A stretch of 64,000 bases of DNA, from positions 109,605-173,604 of the forward strand of contig JAWQFJ010001198.1 of NCBI GenBank assembly GCA_034096865.1, written 5' to 3'. The notes below the pieces were generated by a model. That model was not told the origin of the DNA. It worked only from the letters and a program-made list of their open reading frames with translations, and ran no database searches. A program made the position numbers and the translations under genes. This stretch comes from Theodoxus fluviatilis. Taxonomy: Eukaryota > Mollusca > Gastropoda > Cycloneritida > Neritidae. This document shows positions 24,331-35,412 of the stretch, one piece after another. Numbering within the stretch: position 1 is the first letter of the stretch; each line of letters begins with the position of its first letter.

Positions 24331-25689
24331 TTTGTCTTTTCTTGTGCTGAAGCAACATGTAACTGATCCAGTTGCGGTTTATCACTCATGCATGGACAAA
24401 GTACTGATTTATTGAAAAGATTTCACTCCTGTTTCAGTAGAGGTCTAATTTCTGCAGAATAAGCAAAGACAATGACTGGGTTTCACAAAAACATAGTGAT
24501 ATGGTATGTATACACAAATGGGTGGAGGTTCCAAATCAATCAACATCTCAACACTGACATACATAACCTCTCTCACTGAATTTTGCCAATATCTTGAAAT
24601 GAGGTTAGGTGACCTGACTCATTTCAAGTTACCTCCTCGTACATAAGTAAAAGACCAATGTAATCTAAAGTCAGCTTGAGTAATTACACTGCACGATGTC
24701 TGAAAGGGGGTGTATTCGCAGACATATAAACACACATATTTCTGTATACAAACTCATACTAGATTTATTATTCCACTACAGTAATGTCTACTCATGTCAG
24801 ATACTACAGCAACACCAGCATGGCTGCCATGTCAGCTCCGCATGAGGTCTTCTGTGCTCAATGTTAACAGAGTTACCTCCCCTCATGCGCCACACTGGAG
24901 ATTCATGGCACTGTGACTATCGAACCCACCACCACCAAAAAAAAATTTCATAGCACTGCACAATACAGGCATATGTGCCTGGCCCCTATGATTCTACATT
25001 TCACATGGTCTCTATTGCGCACTTGGACAATGACAGCCCTGTGGTAGCGTTAGCCAGTTGAAGGTAGTGTGTCAACACACTGCGAAGTAGGTTGCCAAGC
25101 TGTTTCCATCGATTATCAATATCCTTGACCCCATGTCTAACCTTCAACACATGGTCATTTGCTGTAGAGATGTCTGTATTTACAGTATGCATCCTCTTGA
25201 ATATTTAGCCTATGCAAGTGAGAATTTGTGTTTTTCTAAGTGAGAGCAAATTGACAAGCATCCTTAACTTAAGGCACATCAGTAACAATTTGGCTAACTA
25301 AGTTACCAATTTAGGTTTGGAGCAGCAAGTTCAGTGCACTAAATGCATAGCTGTAGTGGTGGATGTACTGGTAGTTGTTGCATGCTTGGTGAAAGTAAAA
25401 GAATAGTTGTATCAGGAGTAACATCTGCAGTAGCAGTAAAGCAAAATCAAAAGTAGTACAGTAGTAGCAGCAGCAAAACAAAAAACCCCCCACTAAACAA
25501 CCCAGTAGTGAAGTAGTATCAATAGCAATATGAGTAGTGATAGTATCAGTGGTACCACTAGTCATACCAGTGACAGGAGCAGTTGTAGCAGTTATACTTG
25601 TAACAGTAGCGGCAGTCCTTGTCATCATGGAAGTAAAAACAATTAAAGGGTAAGGTCTGTTTTTTATAGTAACTCATTATCCATGTCTG
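24331..25689. other. No gene seen
   Basis: AT-rich unique sequence; 25350-25630 has an eroded agtagtagc/agcagc triplet flavour. No supported exon. Confidence 0.4.
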
Positions 25690-26056
25690 GTTCTAAAACT
25701 GCTTTACACTTTACCCCCTGATCACTGGGCCGCTTGATCAATCCTTCACTGGCAACTCACAACAAACACCGTGGCAGACATTTGAGAAACACACAATCAG
25801 GTGCCAGCACCAGCTCCACTCCCTGGGGAGAATCTCAACCTGGTGCTGGCACATGGCTGCATACAAGGGTTAATGACAAAACAGTGTGCCAAAACTGCCC
25901 TTTCATGTACCTAGCTTTACTTTAGGGTGGGAGAAGAAATTCGAGTTAAGCATCTTGCTCAAGGATGCAGCTCCTGGAACTGTGAAGCTTTAAACACAGC
26001 ATCCACTGGCCACAAGTGCCTACAGGTCAAGCTTGCTAACCACTTGGCCACAGAAT
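25690..26056 (-). mobile_element. tRNA-derived SINE, minus strand
   Basis: On the minus strand the element starts tgtggccaagtggttagcaa, a perfect A box (TGGCCAAGTGG), followed after a degenerate B-box region by gcatccttgagcaagatgct. The latter resembles the CTTGAGCAAG…CTTAAC core found in many animal tRNA SINEs. The 3' limit near 25690 is approximate. Confidence 0.6.
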
Positions 26057-26160
26057 AATAGTAGTAGTAGTAGTAGAAGTAGTAGTAGTAGCAGTACTAG
26101 TAGCTATAGCAGCAGTAACACCAGTGGCAGCAGTGGTTGTCCATGTCATCATTGTAGTAC

Positions 26161-26226
<66 letters not shown>

Positions 26227-26357
26227 AAGAAGAAGAAGAAGAAGAAGAAGAAGAAGAAGAAGAAGAAGAAGAAGGAGAAGGAGAAGGAGGAGGAGGAGGA
26301 GGAGGAGGAGGAGGAGGAGGAGGAGGAGGAGGAGGAGGAGGAGGAGGAGGAGGAGGA
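26057..26357. repeat. (TAG)n-(AGA)n-(GGA)n trinucleotide array
   Basis: TAG-type triplets to 26225, AGA to 26273, then GGA to 26357. Confidence 0.96.
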
Positions 26358-26509
26358 ATGGCAACAACAAAAAGTGATACAGCAACGGTGGTGACAGTGG
26401 CCATGACACAGCTCCAGACATGGGCAGGCAGGCGGGCAGGCAGGCAGGCAGAGACTCCTGTAGCTGCAGTGATGCTGTGACTCTCCATCATTAGACCCTC
26501 CAAAAAATA

Positions 26510-26560
26510 GTTGTGGTTACGGAAACCCAATCCACCTATTTTCCCCCTGCCAACCCTAAA
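26510..26560. mobile_element. Isolated end of the same MITE family
   Basis: gttgtggttacggaaaccca and the following 30 bases align closely with the reverse complement of 24283-24330, including the CCTGC(C/T)(A/G)ACCC stretch. The partner end was not found. Confidence 0.5.
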
Positions 26561-26574
26561 CTGTTTTCATTCAT

Positions 26575-26575
<1 letters not shown>

Positions 26576-26653
<78 letters not shown>

Positions 26654-26806
26654 AGGGAGGGAGGGAGGGAGGGAGGGAGGGAGGGAGGGAGGGAGGGAGG
26701 GAGGGAGGGAGGGAGGGAGGGAGGGAGGGAGGGAGGGAGGGAGAGAGACAGACATACATACATACAGACAGACAGTCAGACAGACAGACAGACAGACAGA
26801 CAGAGA
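26576..26806. repeat. (GA)n-(GGGA)n-(ACAG)n compound microsatellite
   Basis: GA 26576-26647, GGGA 26648-26742, then ATAC and ACAG tetranucleotides. Confidence 0.96.
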
Positions 26807-26996
26807 TGGATAGAAACAGTGAGAGAAATAGGGAGAGACAGAAAAACAGAGAGAGACTGAGACAGAGAGAGAAGAGGAAAAATGTATTTAAGTTTAAGAA
26901 GAAACTGCATGCTGTCCCATCTTCCCGATGAGCAATTCGTAAAAAAAGGTTTTCAGTGAAAGAGAAATTTTGATTTTATGTCCAGATGAATCTACT

Positions 26997-26999
<3 letters not shown>

Positions 27000-27070
<71 letters not shown>

Positions 27071-27074
27071 CACA
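27000..27074. repeat. (CA)n microsatellite
   Basis: CA run with one CG interruption near 27063. Confidence 0.97.
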
Positions 27075-27279
27075 GAGGCAGTCTCAATCTGACCTTAAAA
27101 AACAAAACAAAAAACACAACTTTAAAGAAAAAAAATGTTTGCCTTAGCACTCTCACTTCAAATGACGGCAAAACAACCGCACCTAGCCTTTGCCTCATTC
27201 TCTAAATCTGGACTGTGACTGACAGGCAGCTTGCACTCTGCTGTGTCCTCCACAAGGCACCACATACTACATCACCACC

Positions 27280-27396
<117 letters not shown>

Positions 27397-28917
27397 CTTA
27401 CGCACATGCACATACTTACGCACATGCACAGAGCAAGCGTGTGCAGGGAAGGTGCCGGACTTTGGGAATCAATACAGTATTCAAGGGTCAGATGACATTG
27501 ACTGGCATCAGCTGAAGGCAGGCACACTTGATCCAGGCATTCAAAACAGCAAGATAGGGGAACTTAACAAGTGGCAGCACTGCAGTCTACCACTGCGGAG
27601 TTTGTCACCCATTACCCTTTTAGTTCAGTTAAGGAAATCTACAAACTGATATGAACATTTTCACAATCATACAGGTATTACACTAGCTTATATATAAATG
27701 CATCAGTATGCAGACAAGCAAAATCAAAACTACATGTATGTCTATGACCACATGTTAAAGGAGGAAATCACATTTGGTCTCAGGTGCTGTAGGGTACCAT
27801 CATAACCATGCTGCTTAAAGTCCAGCTTCAATTATGGTTATACATTGGCTCTTCATGAATTTTGTACTTCAAAGCCAAGGCATTTTACAGATCGCTTCAG
27901 GCATCTTCTTAGATTGTCACCATGGCTCAGGATGGAATAACAGAAGAAAAAAAAGTGAAAAAGTTCATGCTGTGAGTGTGATGACTGATGTGATGAAAAC
28001 ATGAACTATAAAGATGATGATGACAAGAATGAAAAGAAGCACTCATCACACCAACAGATGCCAGACAAACCTTCATGCTACTTCATCACTGCACAGCACA
28101 GCTATGCATTGATACATCTATACGGCACCGTTTTCCAACAGTCCCTGCTTCAGGAACAACGTAATAGCCAGGGCCCCTGCTATGCTAAAGCAGTCAAAAC
28201 CCATCAAATGTTTTCCACAATTTTTCTTGTTGATGGATACTTCATGTTTTAAAGAAAGAGAGAAAAAGTTACTCCAGTTACTGCAGTTCCTCCAGGATTG
28301 TCTACTTCTTGACAATCTGCATGACAAGTATTTAGTTCAAGTAAGAGTGAAAAAACAACAACACAACTATGTGTCTACTTTTCAGTGTCTCAAAATGCTC
28401 CAATATTATCTGTGTCCCAAGCACACAATAGTGTTTAAATGTGGTACAGATAGTTGCCCTGTGTGCAGCACTGCAGGGGTGACAGAGCGGCCTGAACTTC
28501 TTCACCACAGCTGAGGACCGCCACACTGGAAGGGAAACACCAACTCCCACCACACACACCATTGTCAGGTTACCAAGGGAGGAGCAGGATTCTAATGCTG
28601 TATTAGCAAAATGCAAGACAGCACTATGCCATATGATGGTTTATTCTCTAATTGACATAGTGTCTACAACCAAACAAAATGGTCTGTGTGACAATATCAA
28701 TACTCTTGGCCAACAGCATGTATGCACATAAACTGGTGACTCATGCTGGATGACAGAAATGTAACACAGTTAGCATGAATGATGGATGACTTCTAGTTCT
28801 AGGCATGCATACATTAAAACATTAATCTTATCTGCTCCAATTTGATAAATTGTCCTTTGCTCTGCAGCGTACAATTCTCACTTGAGTATCATGTAATTTT
28901 GGCAGTAAACAAGTCCA
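27397..28917. other. No gene seen
   Basis: Unique AT-rich sequence up to the retrotransposon. Short frames lack splice support. Confidence 0.45.
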
Positions 28918-28923
28918 AAACAG

Positions 28924-29089
28924 TGTAATGTTTTGATCTCCCGATCACGTTGTGTATCAAGGGAAGCAACTCCATTGGGAAAGTGACGTCCCGGCACTCG
29001 TCATAACGGAATCGAGAATAAATACTGATTACCTGAACCGTCTGATGAATCCCTTCAACTACCTATCCTAAATGGTCACCGACCATAAC
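28924..29089 (+). repeat. 5' LTR (166 bp)
   Basis: Begins TGTAATG and ends CCATAAC. It carries AATAAA at 29017-29022 and a tgacgtcc stretch that could serve as a CRE-like promoter site. Identical to the 3' LTR. The LTR end is uncertain by one base because the next base differs (t here, a after the 3' LTR). Confidence 0.95.
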
Positions 29090-29090
29090 T

Positions 29091-29107
29091 TGGTGTCAGA
29101 AGTGGGA
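29091..29107 (+). promoter_or_regulatory. Primer-binding site of the LTR element (tRNA-Leu type)
   Basis: TGGTGTCAGAAGTGGGA lies one base after the 5' LTR. It is complementary to the 3' end (…TGACACCA) of leucine tRNAs apart from about one base. Leu-tRNA priming is known for SURL-type elements. Confidence 0.8.
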
Positions 29108-29187
29108 TAAAAAAACGACGGACAGCCCGAAAACAAACTGTGAGTAAACAAATTCTCTCGCAAGCTTTCCCACTAGTCTCGATCAGC

Positions 29188-32100
29188 ATGGCTTCAGCAA
29201 CGGGTAACCCTTCATTGAACTGGGCGGCGCGCAACCTCAACGAGGAATGGAAGAAGTTCGAGCAACACGCAAAGCTCATGTTCAAAGGCCCCCTACGTGC
29301 GGTTGAGCAAGAAAGCCAGTGCGCATACCTGCTGATATGGGTCGGCGAAACAGGCCGAGAAATTTACAACTCATGGAATTTAACAGAAGAAGAAAGCAAG
29401 TCCATCAATACTCTTTATGAAAAATTCGGACAACATAGCCTTCCTCGAAAAAACTCTGTCTTCTCTCGCTACCTCTTCCAAAAACGCGAACAAAGACAGG
29501 ACGAAACCTTTGACGCGTTCGTCACTGACTTAAGAAATAAAGTAAAAGAATGTTTGTTTGATAAACCGGAAGAACGTGTGCGAGATCAAATAGTGGCAGG
29601 CATCGCCTCCACAACCATCAGAGAAAAGCTCCTAAATGAAGGAGACGATCTAACAATGATGAAGGCCATAGATATTGCAAACACTTTCGAAGTAACACAG
29701 AAACAACTGCAATCAATGTCTGTCACCACATCAGTCGACTCTCTTCACACACGCAGAAGCGCCAGAAAACACACAGAGATAAGGCACAAGACCTGCAGAA
29801 ACTGTGGCGGCACTCATGGCAAGAGGCAGTGCCCTGCATTTGGAAAAAATTGTTCACACTGCAATAAAATGAACCACTTTGCTGCCGTTTGCTTACGAAA
29901 AAAGCACAGCAAGAAGATCCACAACGTGGAGGAAGAAGACGAGTACGAAAACGACGACAGTGACAACCAGGATGGAAAGCTGATGATCGATACCATCGAC
30001 AACCAGCAGAAGCACAGAAACGCGGCATACGCTGACATCAAGGTGGGGACCAAAATCATAAGATTCAAGATCGACACTGGAGCTCAAGTAAACGTCATCC
30101 CTGTCTCAGTATTCAAGACCCTGTCCAAGCCACCTAAACTGAGAGATACTCAACAGCGCCTTGTTGCCTACTCAGGACAGCCTCTGGACGTCCGAGGATA
30201 CGTTGAGGTCCCATGCACCTACAAGAGTCACAGCATCAAAAGCCGTTTCTACATTGCTGACACCAAGGGCCACTCTGAGCCAGTCCTAGGACTCCGAACT
30301 TGCCTTGACCTGCAGCTGATCCAGCTCATTCTCTCCGTGGATGCCTCAGAAGAGCCCATGTCCAAGGACACCATCCTGGAAGAATACAAACACCTCTTCA
30401 CAGGTTTCGGATGCCTTGAAGGTGAAGTAAAAATCCACCTCAAGCGAGACACAATCCCTGTCGTCCATCCAGTACGCCGAGTACCATTTGCCCTGAGAAA
30501 TCAGTTGAAAACTGAACTCCAAGAACTGGAGAAATCTGGAATAATCTCCCGAGTAACATCGCCAACCGACTGGGTAAACTCTCTGGTCATCGTCCAGAAG
30601 CAAAGCGGTAAACTCAGGATCTGCCTTGACCCAAAAGACCTCAATAAAGCCATCAAAAGGCCACATTATCCGATGCCTACTCTGGAAGACGCACTCTCCA
30701 AAACAGCAGGTGCGAAGTACTTCAGCAAACTGGATGCACTGTCTGGCTACTGGCAAATGAAGCTAAGCGACGAATCATCTGTTCTCACTACCTTCAACAC
30801 ACCCTTCGGACGCTACCGATTCCACAGGCTTCCTTTTGGGCTCGTCAATGCTCAAGATGAGTTCCAACGAAAAATGGATGAGATCTTCGAAGGAATCCCA
30901 GGAGTCACAACTCTAGTAGATGACATCCTCGTCACTGGCCGTACCCGCAAAGAACACGACCAGAACCTACGAGCAGCACTCCAGAGAGCCACAGAAAGGA
31001 ACTTGAAGTTCAACCAAGACAAATTGATCATCGCAGCCAAAGAAGTCAAGTACTTTGGCCACATCATGTCCGCCGAAGGACTAAAACCAGACCCTGCCAA
31101 AGTAAAGGCTGTCGAAGAAATGGCACAGCCAAACAACAAAAAAGAACTCCAAACCTTCCTGGGAATGGTAACCTACCTCTCCAAATTTGCACCACAACTT
31201 TCAGAAGTCACCCAACCTATGCGACAACTCCTGAAAGAAGACAGCGAATTCATCTGGGACCAACAGCAAGACAAAGCATTCCTACTGACGAAGCGAATCA
31301 TCTCCAGTCAGCCCGTGCTCGCCTTCTTTGACCCAGAAAAAACTATCACCCTACAAGCAGATGCAAGCAAACATGGCCTTGGCGCAACAATCCTTCAAGA
31401 CGGGAAGCCAATAGCCTTTGCATCAAAATCCCTGACTCCAACTGAGCAGAACTATGCTCAAATAGAAAAAGAGCTCTATGCCATATGGTTCGGATGCCAG
31501 CGTTTCCACCAGTACATTTATGGACACAGAGTCAGAGTAGAGTCTGACCACAAGCCCCTGGAGAGCATAACCAAAAAGCCACTTGCAGCAGCCCCTCCTC
31601 GCCTGCAACGCATGCTCCTCCAACTCCAGAAGTACGACCTGGAAATTGTTCATGTACCCGGAAAGGACATACCCGTCCCCGACACGCTGTCAAGGAACTT
31701 CATCCAAGCAGAACCACAAGACACAAGTAACGCAAAAAACCTCGACGAGTACGTCCACTACATCACCAGACATCTACCTGTCTCCAACTCCAAAATGGAT
31801 CAGCTAAGGACCTCCACCGGAGAAGATCTCCAGTTTCAAGACCTCATGAAAACGATACAAGAAGGTTGGCCACACAAGCGCGACACCTGCAAAAACAGCA
31901 TCAGAGAGTACTGGAACATCCGAGATGAACTCTCCATCATCGATGGAATCATCTACAAGGGCGAGAAGATCCTCGTACCTCAAGCAATGCGACCAGAGAT
32001 GCTGCAGAAGATACATGCCAGCCACTTGGGCATCGAGAAGACCAAGCAGCGAGCCCGAGACATCCTCTTCTGGCCAGGCATGTCAAACCAGATTCACCAA

Positions 32101-33105
32101 ACAGTCACCGCCTGCCCCGTTTGCTCCAAACTCAGCAAATCCAACTCAAAGGAACCGCTGATCCCTCACAAGCCTCCATCTCGTCCATGGCAGAAGATCG
32201 GCACAGATTTGTTCACATGGAGCAACAGAAATTTCCTAATCACCGTAGACTACTACAGCCGTTTCTTCGAAATTGATGAATTGCTTACAACTACTTCCCA
32301 TGCAGTCATCAGGAAACTATCGGCACATTTTGCTCGCCATGGCATCCCAGAGACCGTGATGAGCGACAACGGTCCGCAGTTCACCGCCAAGGAGTTTCAA
32401 GATTTCACCACCAAATGGGACTTCAGCCACATCACCTCCAGCCCAGGTTACCCGCAGTCCAATGGCTTGGCAGAAAAGACAGTCCAAACAGCTAAGCGCA
32501 TCCTCTCCAAAGCAAAACTTGATGGCGCCAATCCACTCTTTGCCCTGCTCGAGTATCGATGTACTCCTGTGGATGACCTCGCCTCACCAGCTCAACTTCT
32601 AATGGGACGCCAGCTCCGCTCCATCCTGCCAGCTGCTGAAACAACTCTACAACCTACCACCATCAATCCCAACAAAGTAACCTCCAGACGACATCAGATT
32701 CAGGCAACACAGAAAAAATACTACGACCGCTCCGCTCGCCCTCTTAAACCACTGAAACCTGGTGACACAGTAAATGTCCAACTCTTCAAGGGAGATGCAT
32801 GGAAACCAGCTACTGTCACCAGCTTGAAGAACACCCCACGAACATATCAAGTGGAGACAAACGACGGTGGTACCTACACCCGCAATCGACGTTTCCTCAG
32901 GCCACGAGCATCAACACCACAACAACAAACATCACAGCAACGTGCGCCAACACCAGTTCCAGAAGCCCCACCAAGCCTCACAGGCAGAATGGAAACAGAG
33001 TTTCAAGAAAATACAGACTCAGCCTCACGACCAGTACCAACACTTGGAAGTTACACAACCAGATCAGGCCGAGCAGTGAAGAGTCCCAAGAGACTGGATC
33101 TGTAG
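29188..33105 (+). CDS. gag-pol: Gag-Pol polyprotein of the Ty3/Gypsy (Mag-like) retrotransposon
   Basis: 1305 residues from the first ATG (MASATGNP…). The frame is open 48 bases further upstream but only from a GTG, so the ATG is chosen. Domains: Gag helical region (about 10-180); two zinc knuckles, Cys203 to Cys235 (CX2CX3HX4C then CX2CX4HX4C); aspartic protease DTGA at 296-299; reverse transcriptase (about 410-630) with VDD at 577-579, a variant of YxDD usual in gypsy elements; RNase H with D725, E762 and D787; integrase zinc finger H943/H947/C976/C979 and catalytic D1007, D1060, E1096 (D,D-35-E). A GPY/F-like module (about 1189-1245) and a Gln/Pro-rich tail follow. Every catalytic residue I looked for is present and no stop or frameshift interrupts the frame. 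It performs reverse transcription and integration of its own element. Confidence 0.96.
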   Translation: MASATGNPSLNWAARNLNEEWKKFEQHAKLMFKGPLRAVEQESQCAYLLIWVGETGREIYNSWNLTEEESKSINTLYEKFGQHSLPRKNSVFSRYLFQKREQRQDETFDAFVTDLRNKVKECLFDKPEERVRDQIVAGIASTTIREKLLNEGDDLTMMKAIDIANTFEVTQKQLQSMSVTTSVDSLHTRRSARKHTEIRHKTCRNCGGTHGKRQCPAFGKNCSHCNKMNHFAAVCLRKKHSKKIHNVEEEDEYENDDSDNQDGKLMIDTIDNQQKHRNAAYADIKVGTKIIRFKIDTGAQVNVIPVSVFKTLSKPPKLRDTQQRLVAYSGQPLDVRGYVEVPCTYKSHSIKSRFYIADTKGHSEPVLGLRTCLDLQLIQLILSVDASEEPMSKDTILEEYKHLFTGFGCLEGEVKIHLKRDTIPVVHPVRRVPFALRNQLKTELQELEKSGIISRVTSPTDWVNSLVIVQKQSGKLRICLDPKDLNKAIKRPHYPMPTLEDALSKTAGAKYFSKLDALSGYWQMKLSDESSVLTTFNTPFGRYRFHRLPFGLVNAQDEFQRKMDEIFEGIPGVTTLVDDILVTGRTRKEHDQNLRAALQRATERNLKFNQDKLIIAAKEVKYFGHIMSAEGLKPDPAKVKAVEEMAQPNNKKELQTFLGMVTYLSKFAPQLSEVTQPMRQLLKEDSEFIWDQQQDKAFLLTKRIISSQPVLAFFDPEKTITLQADASKHGLGATILQDGKPIAFASKSLTPTEQNYAQIEKELYAIWFGCQRFHQYIYGHRVRVESDHKPLESITKKPLAAAPPRLQRMLLQLQKYDLEIVHVPGKDIPVPDTLSRNFIQAEPQDTSNAKNLDEYVHYITRHLPVSNSKMDQLRTSTGEDLQFQDLMKTIQEGWPHKRDTCKNSIREYWNIRDELSIIDGIIYKGEKILVPQAMRPEMLQKIHASHLGIEKTKQRARDILFWPGMSNQIHQTVTACPVCSKLSKSNSKEPLIPHKPPSRPWQKIGTDLFTWSNRNFLITVDYYSRFFEIDELLTTTSHAVIRKLSAHFARHGIPETVMSDNGPQFTAKEFQDFTTKWDFSHITSSPGYPQSNGLAEKTVQTAKRILSKAKLDGANPLFALLEYRCTPVDDLASPAQLLMGRQLRSILPAAETTLQPTTINPNKVTSRRHQIQATQKKYYDRSARPLKPLKPGDTVNVQLFKGDAWKPATVTSLKNTPRTYQVETNDGGTYTRNRRFLRPRASTPQQQTSQQRAPTPVPEAPPSLTGRMETEFQENTDSASRPVPTLGSYTTRSGRAVKSPKRLDL

Positions 33106-33353
33106 ACACACCTATATCTACATCAATATGATCAGACACGCAGGACACAACACATTAACCGGATAGGCTATTTCAGGACGTGGACTTGTAATCAACATAC
33201 ATATGAGCAAACAGCCAGCACACGTTACACCAGTGATACAACCATGGAAGACAAACAGGATTTTAAATTAATGCTTAATGTGTCCCATAATTTTATCCCT
33301 GTACATTGAAGTTTCTTCCCTCTTAATTTTATCCTCATAATTATTTCTTTCCA

Positions 33354-33365
33354 TAAGAAGAGGGA
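33354..33365 (+). promoter_or_regulatory. Polypurine tract of the LTR element
   Basis: The run gaagaggga, within ataagaagaggga, directly abuts the TGTAATG start of the 3' LTR. This is the expected plus-strand priming site. Confidence 0.75.
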
Positions 33366-33531
33366 TGTAATGTTTTGATCTCCCGATCACGTTGTGTATC
33401 AAGGGAAGCAACTCCATTGGGAAAGTGACGTCCCGGCACTCGTCATAACGGAATCGAGAATAAATACTGATTACCTGAACCGTCTGATGAATCCCTTCAA
33501 CTACCTATCCTAAATGGTCACCGACCATAAC
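33366..33531 (+). repeat. 3' LTR (166 bp)
   Basis: Same 166 bases as the 5' LTR with no difference seen; AATAAA is at 33459-33464. It follows the polypurine tract directly. Confidence 0.95.
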
Positions 33532-33624
33532 AAACAGTATATTCACCACCTCCTTTGGAAAAACCTCGCATACAATCAAATCTAATGAAAAAGCAGAGAT
33601 TAATTGTCAGGGGTTTTGTATACA

Positions 33625-35412
33625 ACTGCTACCCTCATCTAATGATGTTCAGTCAGTTCCTCATCTAGTGCTGGTCAGTCAGTCCCTCATCTAGTGCTGG
33701 TCAGTCCATCCCTCGTCTAGTGCTGGTCAGTCCACCCCTCGTCTAGTGCTGGTCAGTCCATCCCTCGTCTAGTGCTGGTCAGTCAGTCCCTCATCTAGTG
33801 CTGGTCAGTCAGTCCCTCATCTAGTGCTGGTCAGTCCATCCCTCATCTAGTGCTGGTCAGTCCATCCCTCATCTAGTGCTGGTCAGTCAGTCCTCCATCT
33901 AGTGCTGGTCAGTCAGTCCTCCATCTAGTGCTGGTCAGTCAGTCCCTCATCTAGTGCTGGTTAGTCAGTCCCTCATCTAGTGCTGGTCAGTCCATCCCTC
34001 GTCTAGTGCTGGTCAGTCCACCCCTCGTCTAGTGCTGGTCAGTCCATCCCTCGTCTAGTGCTGGTCAGTCAGTCCCTCATCTAGTGCTGGTCAGTCAGTC
34101 CTCCATCTAGTGCTGGTCAGTCCATCCCTCATCTAGTGCTGGTCAGTCAGTTCTCCATCTAGTGATGTTCAGTCAGTCCTCCATCTAGTGCTGGTCAGTC
34201 CATCCCTCATCTAGTGCTGGTCAGTCAGTCCCTCATCTAGTGCTGGTCAGTCAGTCCCTCATCTAGTGCTGGTCAGTCAGTCCCTCAGCTAGTGCTGGTC
34301 AGTCCATCCCTCATCTAGTGCTGGTCAGACAGTCCATCCCTCATCTAGTGCTGGTCAGTCAGTCCTCCATCTAGTGCTGGTCAGTCAGTCCATCCCTCAT
34401 CTAGTGCTGGTCAGTCAGTCCCTCATCTAGTGCTGGTCAGTCCATCCCTCATCTAGTGCTGGTCAGTCAGTCCCTCATCTAGTGCTGGTCAGTTAGTCCC
34501 TCATCTAGAGCTGGTCAGTCAGTCCTCCATCTAGTGCTGGTCAGTCCATCCCTCATCTAGTGCTGGTCAGTCAGTCCCTCATCTAGTGCTGGTCAGTTAG
34601 TCCCTCATCTAGAGCTGGTCAGTGACAGTCCTCCATCTAGTGCTGGTCAGTCAGTCCCTCATCTACTGCTACTGCTGGTCAGTCCATCCCTCATCTAGTG
34701 CTGGTCAGTCCATCCCTCATCTAGTGCTGGTCAGTCAGTCCCTCATCTAGTGCTGGTCAGTCCATCCCTCATCTAGTGCTGGTCAGTCAGTCCCTCATCT
34801 AGTGCTGGTCAGTCCATCCCTCATCTAGTGCTGGTCAGTCAGTCCCTCATCTACTGTTCAGTCAGTCCCTCATCTAGTGCTGGTCAGTCCATCCCTCATC
34901 TAGTGCTGGTCAGTCCATCCCTCATCTAGTGCTGGTCAGTCCATCCCTCATCTAGTGCTGGTCTGTCAGTCCCTCTTCTAGTGCTGGTCAGTCCATCCCT
35001 CATCTAGTGCTGGTCAGTTAGTCCCTCATCTAGTGCTGGTCAGTCAGTCCCTCATCTAGTGCTGGTCAGTCCATCCCTCATCTAGTGCTGGTCGGTCAGT
35101 CCCTCATCTAGTGCTGGTCAGTCAGTCCTCCATCTAGTGCTGGTCAGTCAGTCCCTCATCTAGTGCTGGTTAGTCAGTCCTCCATCTAGTGCTGGTCAGT
35201 CAGTCCCTCATCTAGTGCTGGTCAGTCAGTCCTCCATCTAGTGCTGGTCAGTCCATCCCTCATCTAGTGCTGGTTAGTCAGTCCCTCATCTAGTGCTGGT
35301 CAGTCAGTCTTCCATCTAGTGCTGGTCAGTCAGTCCCTCATCTAGTGCTGGTCAGTCAGTCCCTCATCTAGTGCTGGTCAGTCAGTCCTCCATCTAGTGC
35401 TGGTCAGTCAGT
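33625..35412. repeat. 26-bp minisatellite, about 68 copies
   Basis: Unit ctggtcagtcagtccctcat + ctagtg, mixed with forms cagtccatccctc and cagtcctccat. It begins about 90 bp after the retrotransposon. Confidence 0.96.

Larger units (their letters stand above)
28924..33531 (+). mobile_element. Complete Ty3/Gypsy LTR retrotransposon, Mag/SURL-like
   Basis: 4608-bp element with two 166-bp LTRs, a primer-binding site, one long gag-pol frame, a polypurine tract and a target-site duplication (aaacag, or aacag if the LTR ends in CA; 28918-28923 and 33532-33537). The LTRs read identically base for base and the coding frame is open throughout, so insertion was recent and the copy may still be competent. 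Two CCHC knuckles, Gag and Pol fused in one frame, no chromodomain and a tRNA-Leu-type primer site fit the Mag/SURL lineage. No env-like frame follows pol. Confidence 0.95.

Noticed and set aside
28001..28027. A frame encoding YKDDDDK, the FLAG epitope
   Set aside because: Arises from a gatgatgatgac triplet stretch in ordinary AT-rich DNA; no cloning-vector sequence nearby.
29140..29187. Upstream extension of gag-pol from a GTG codon
   Set aside because: Animal translation would use the ATG at 29188, after which a typical Gag start is seen.
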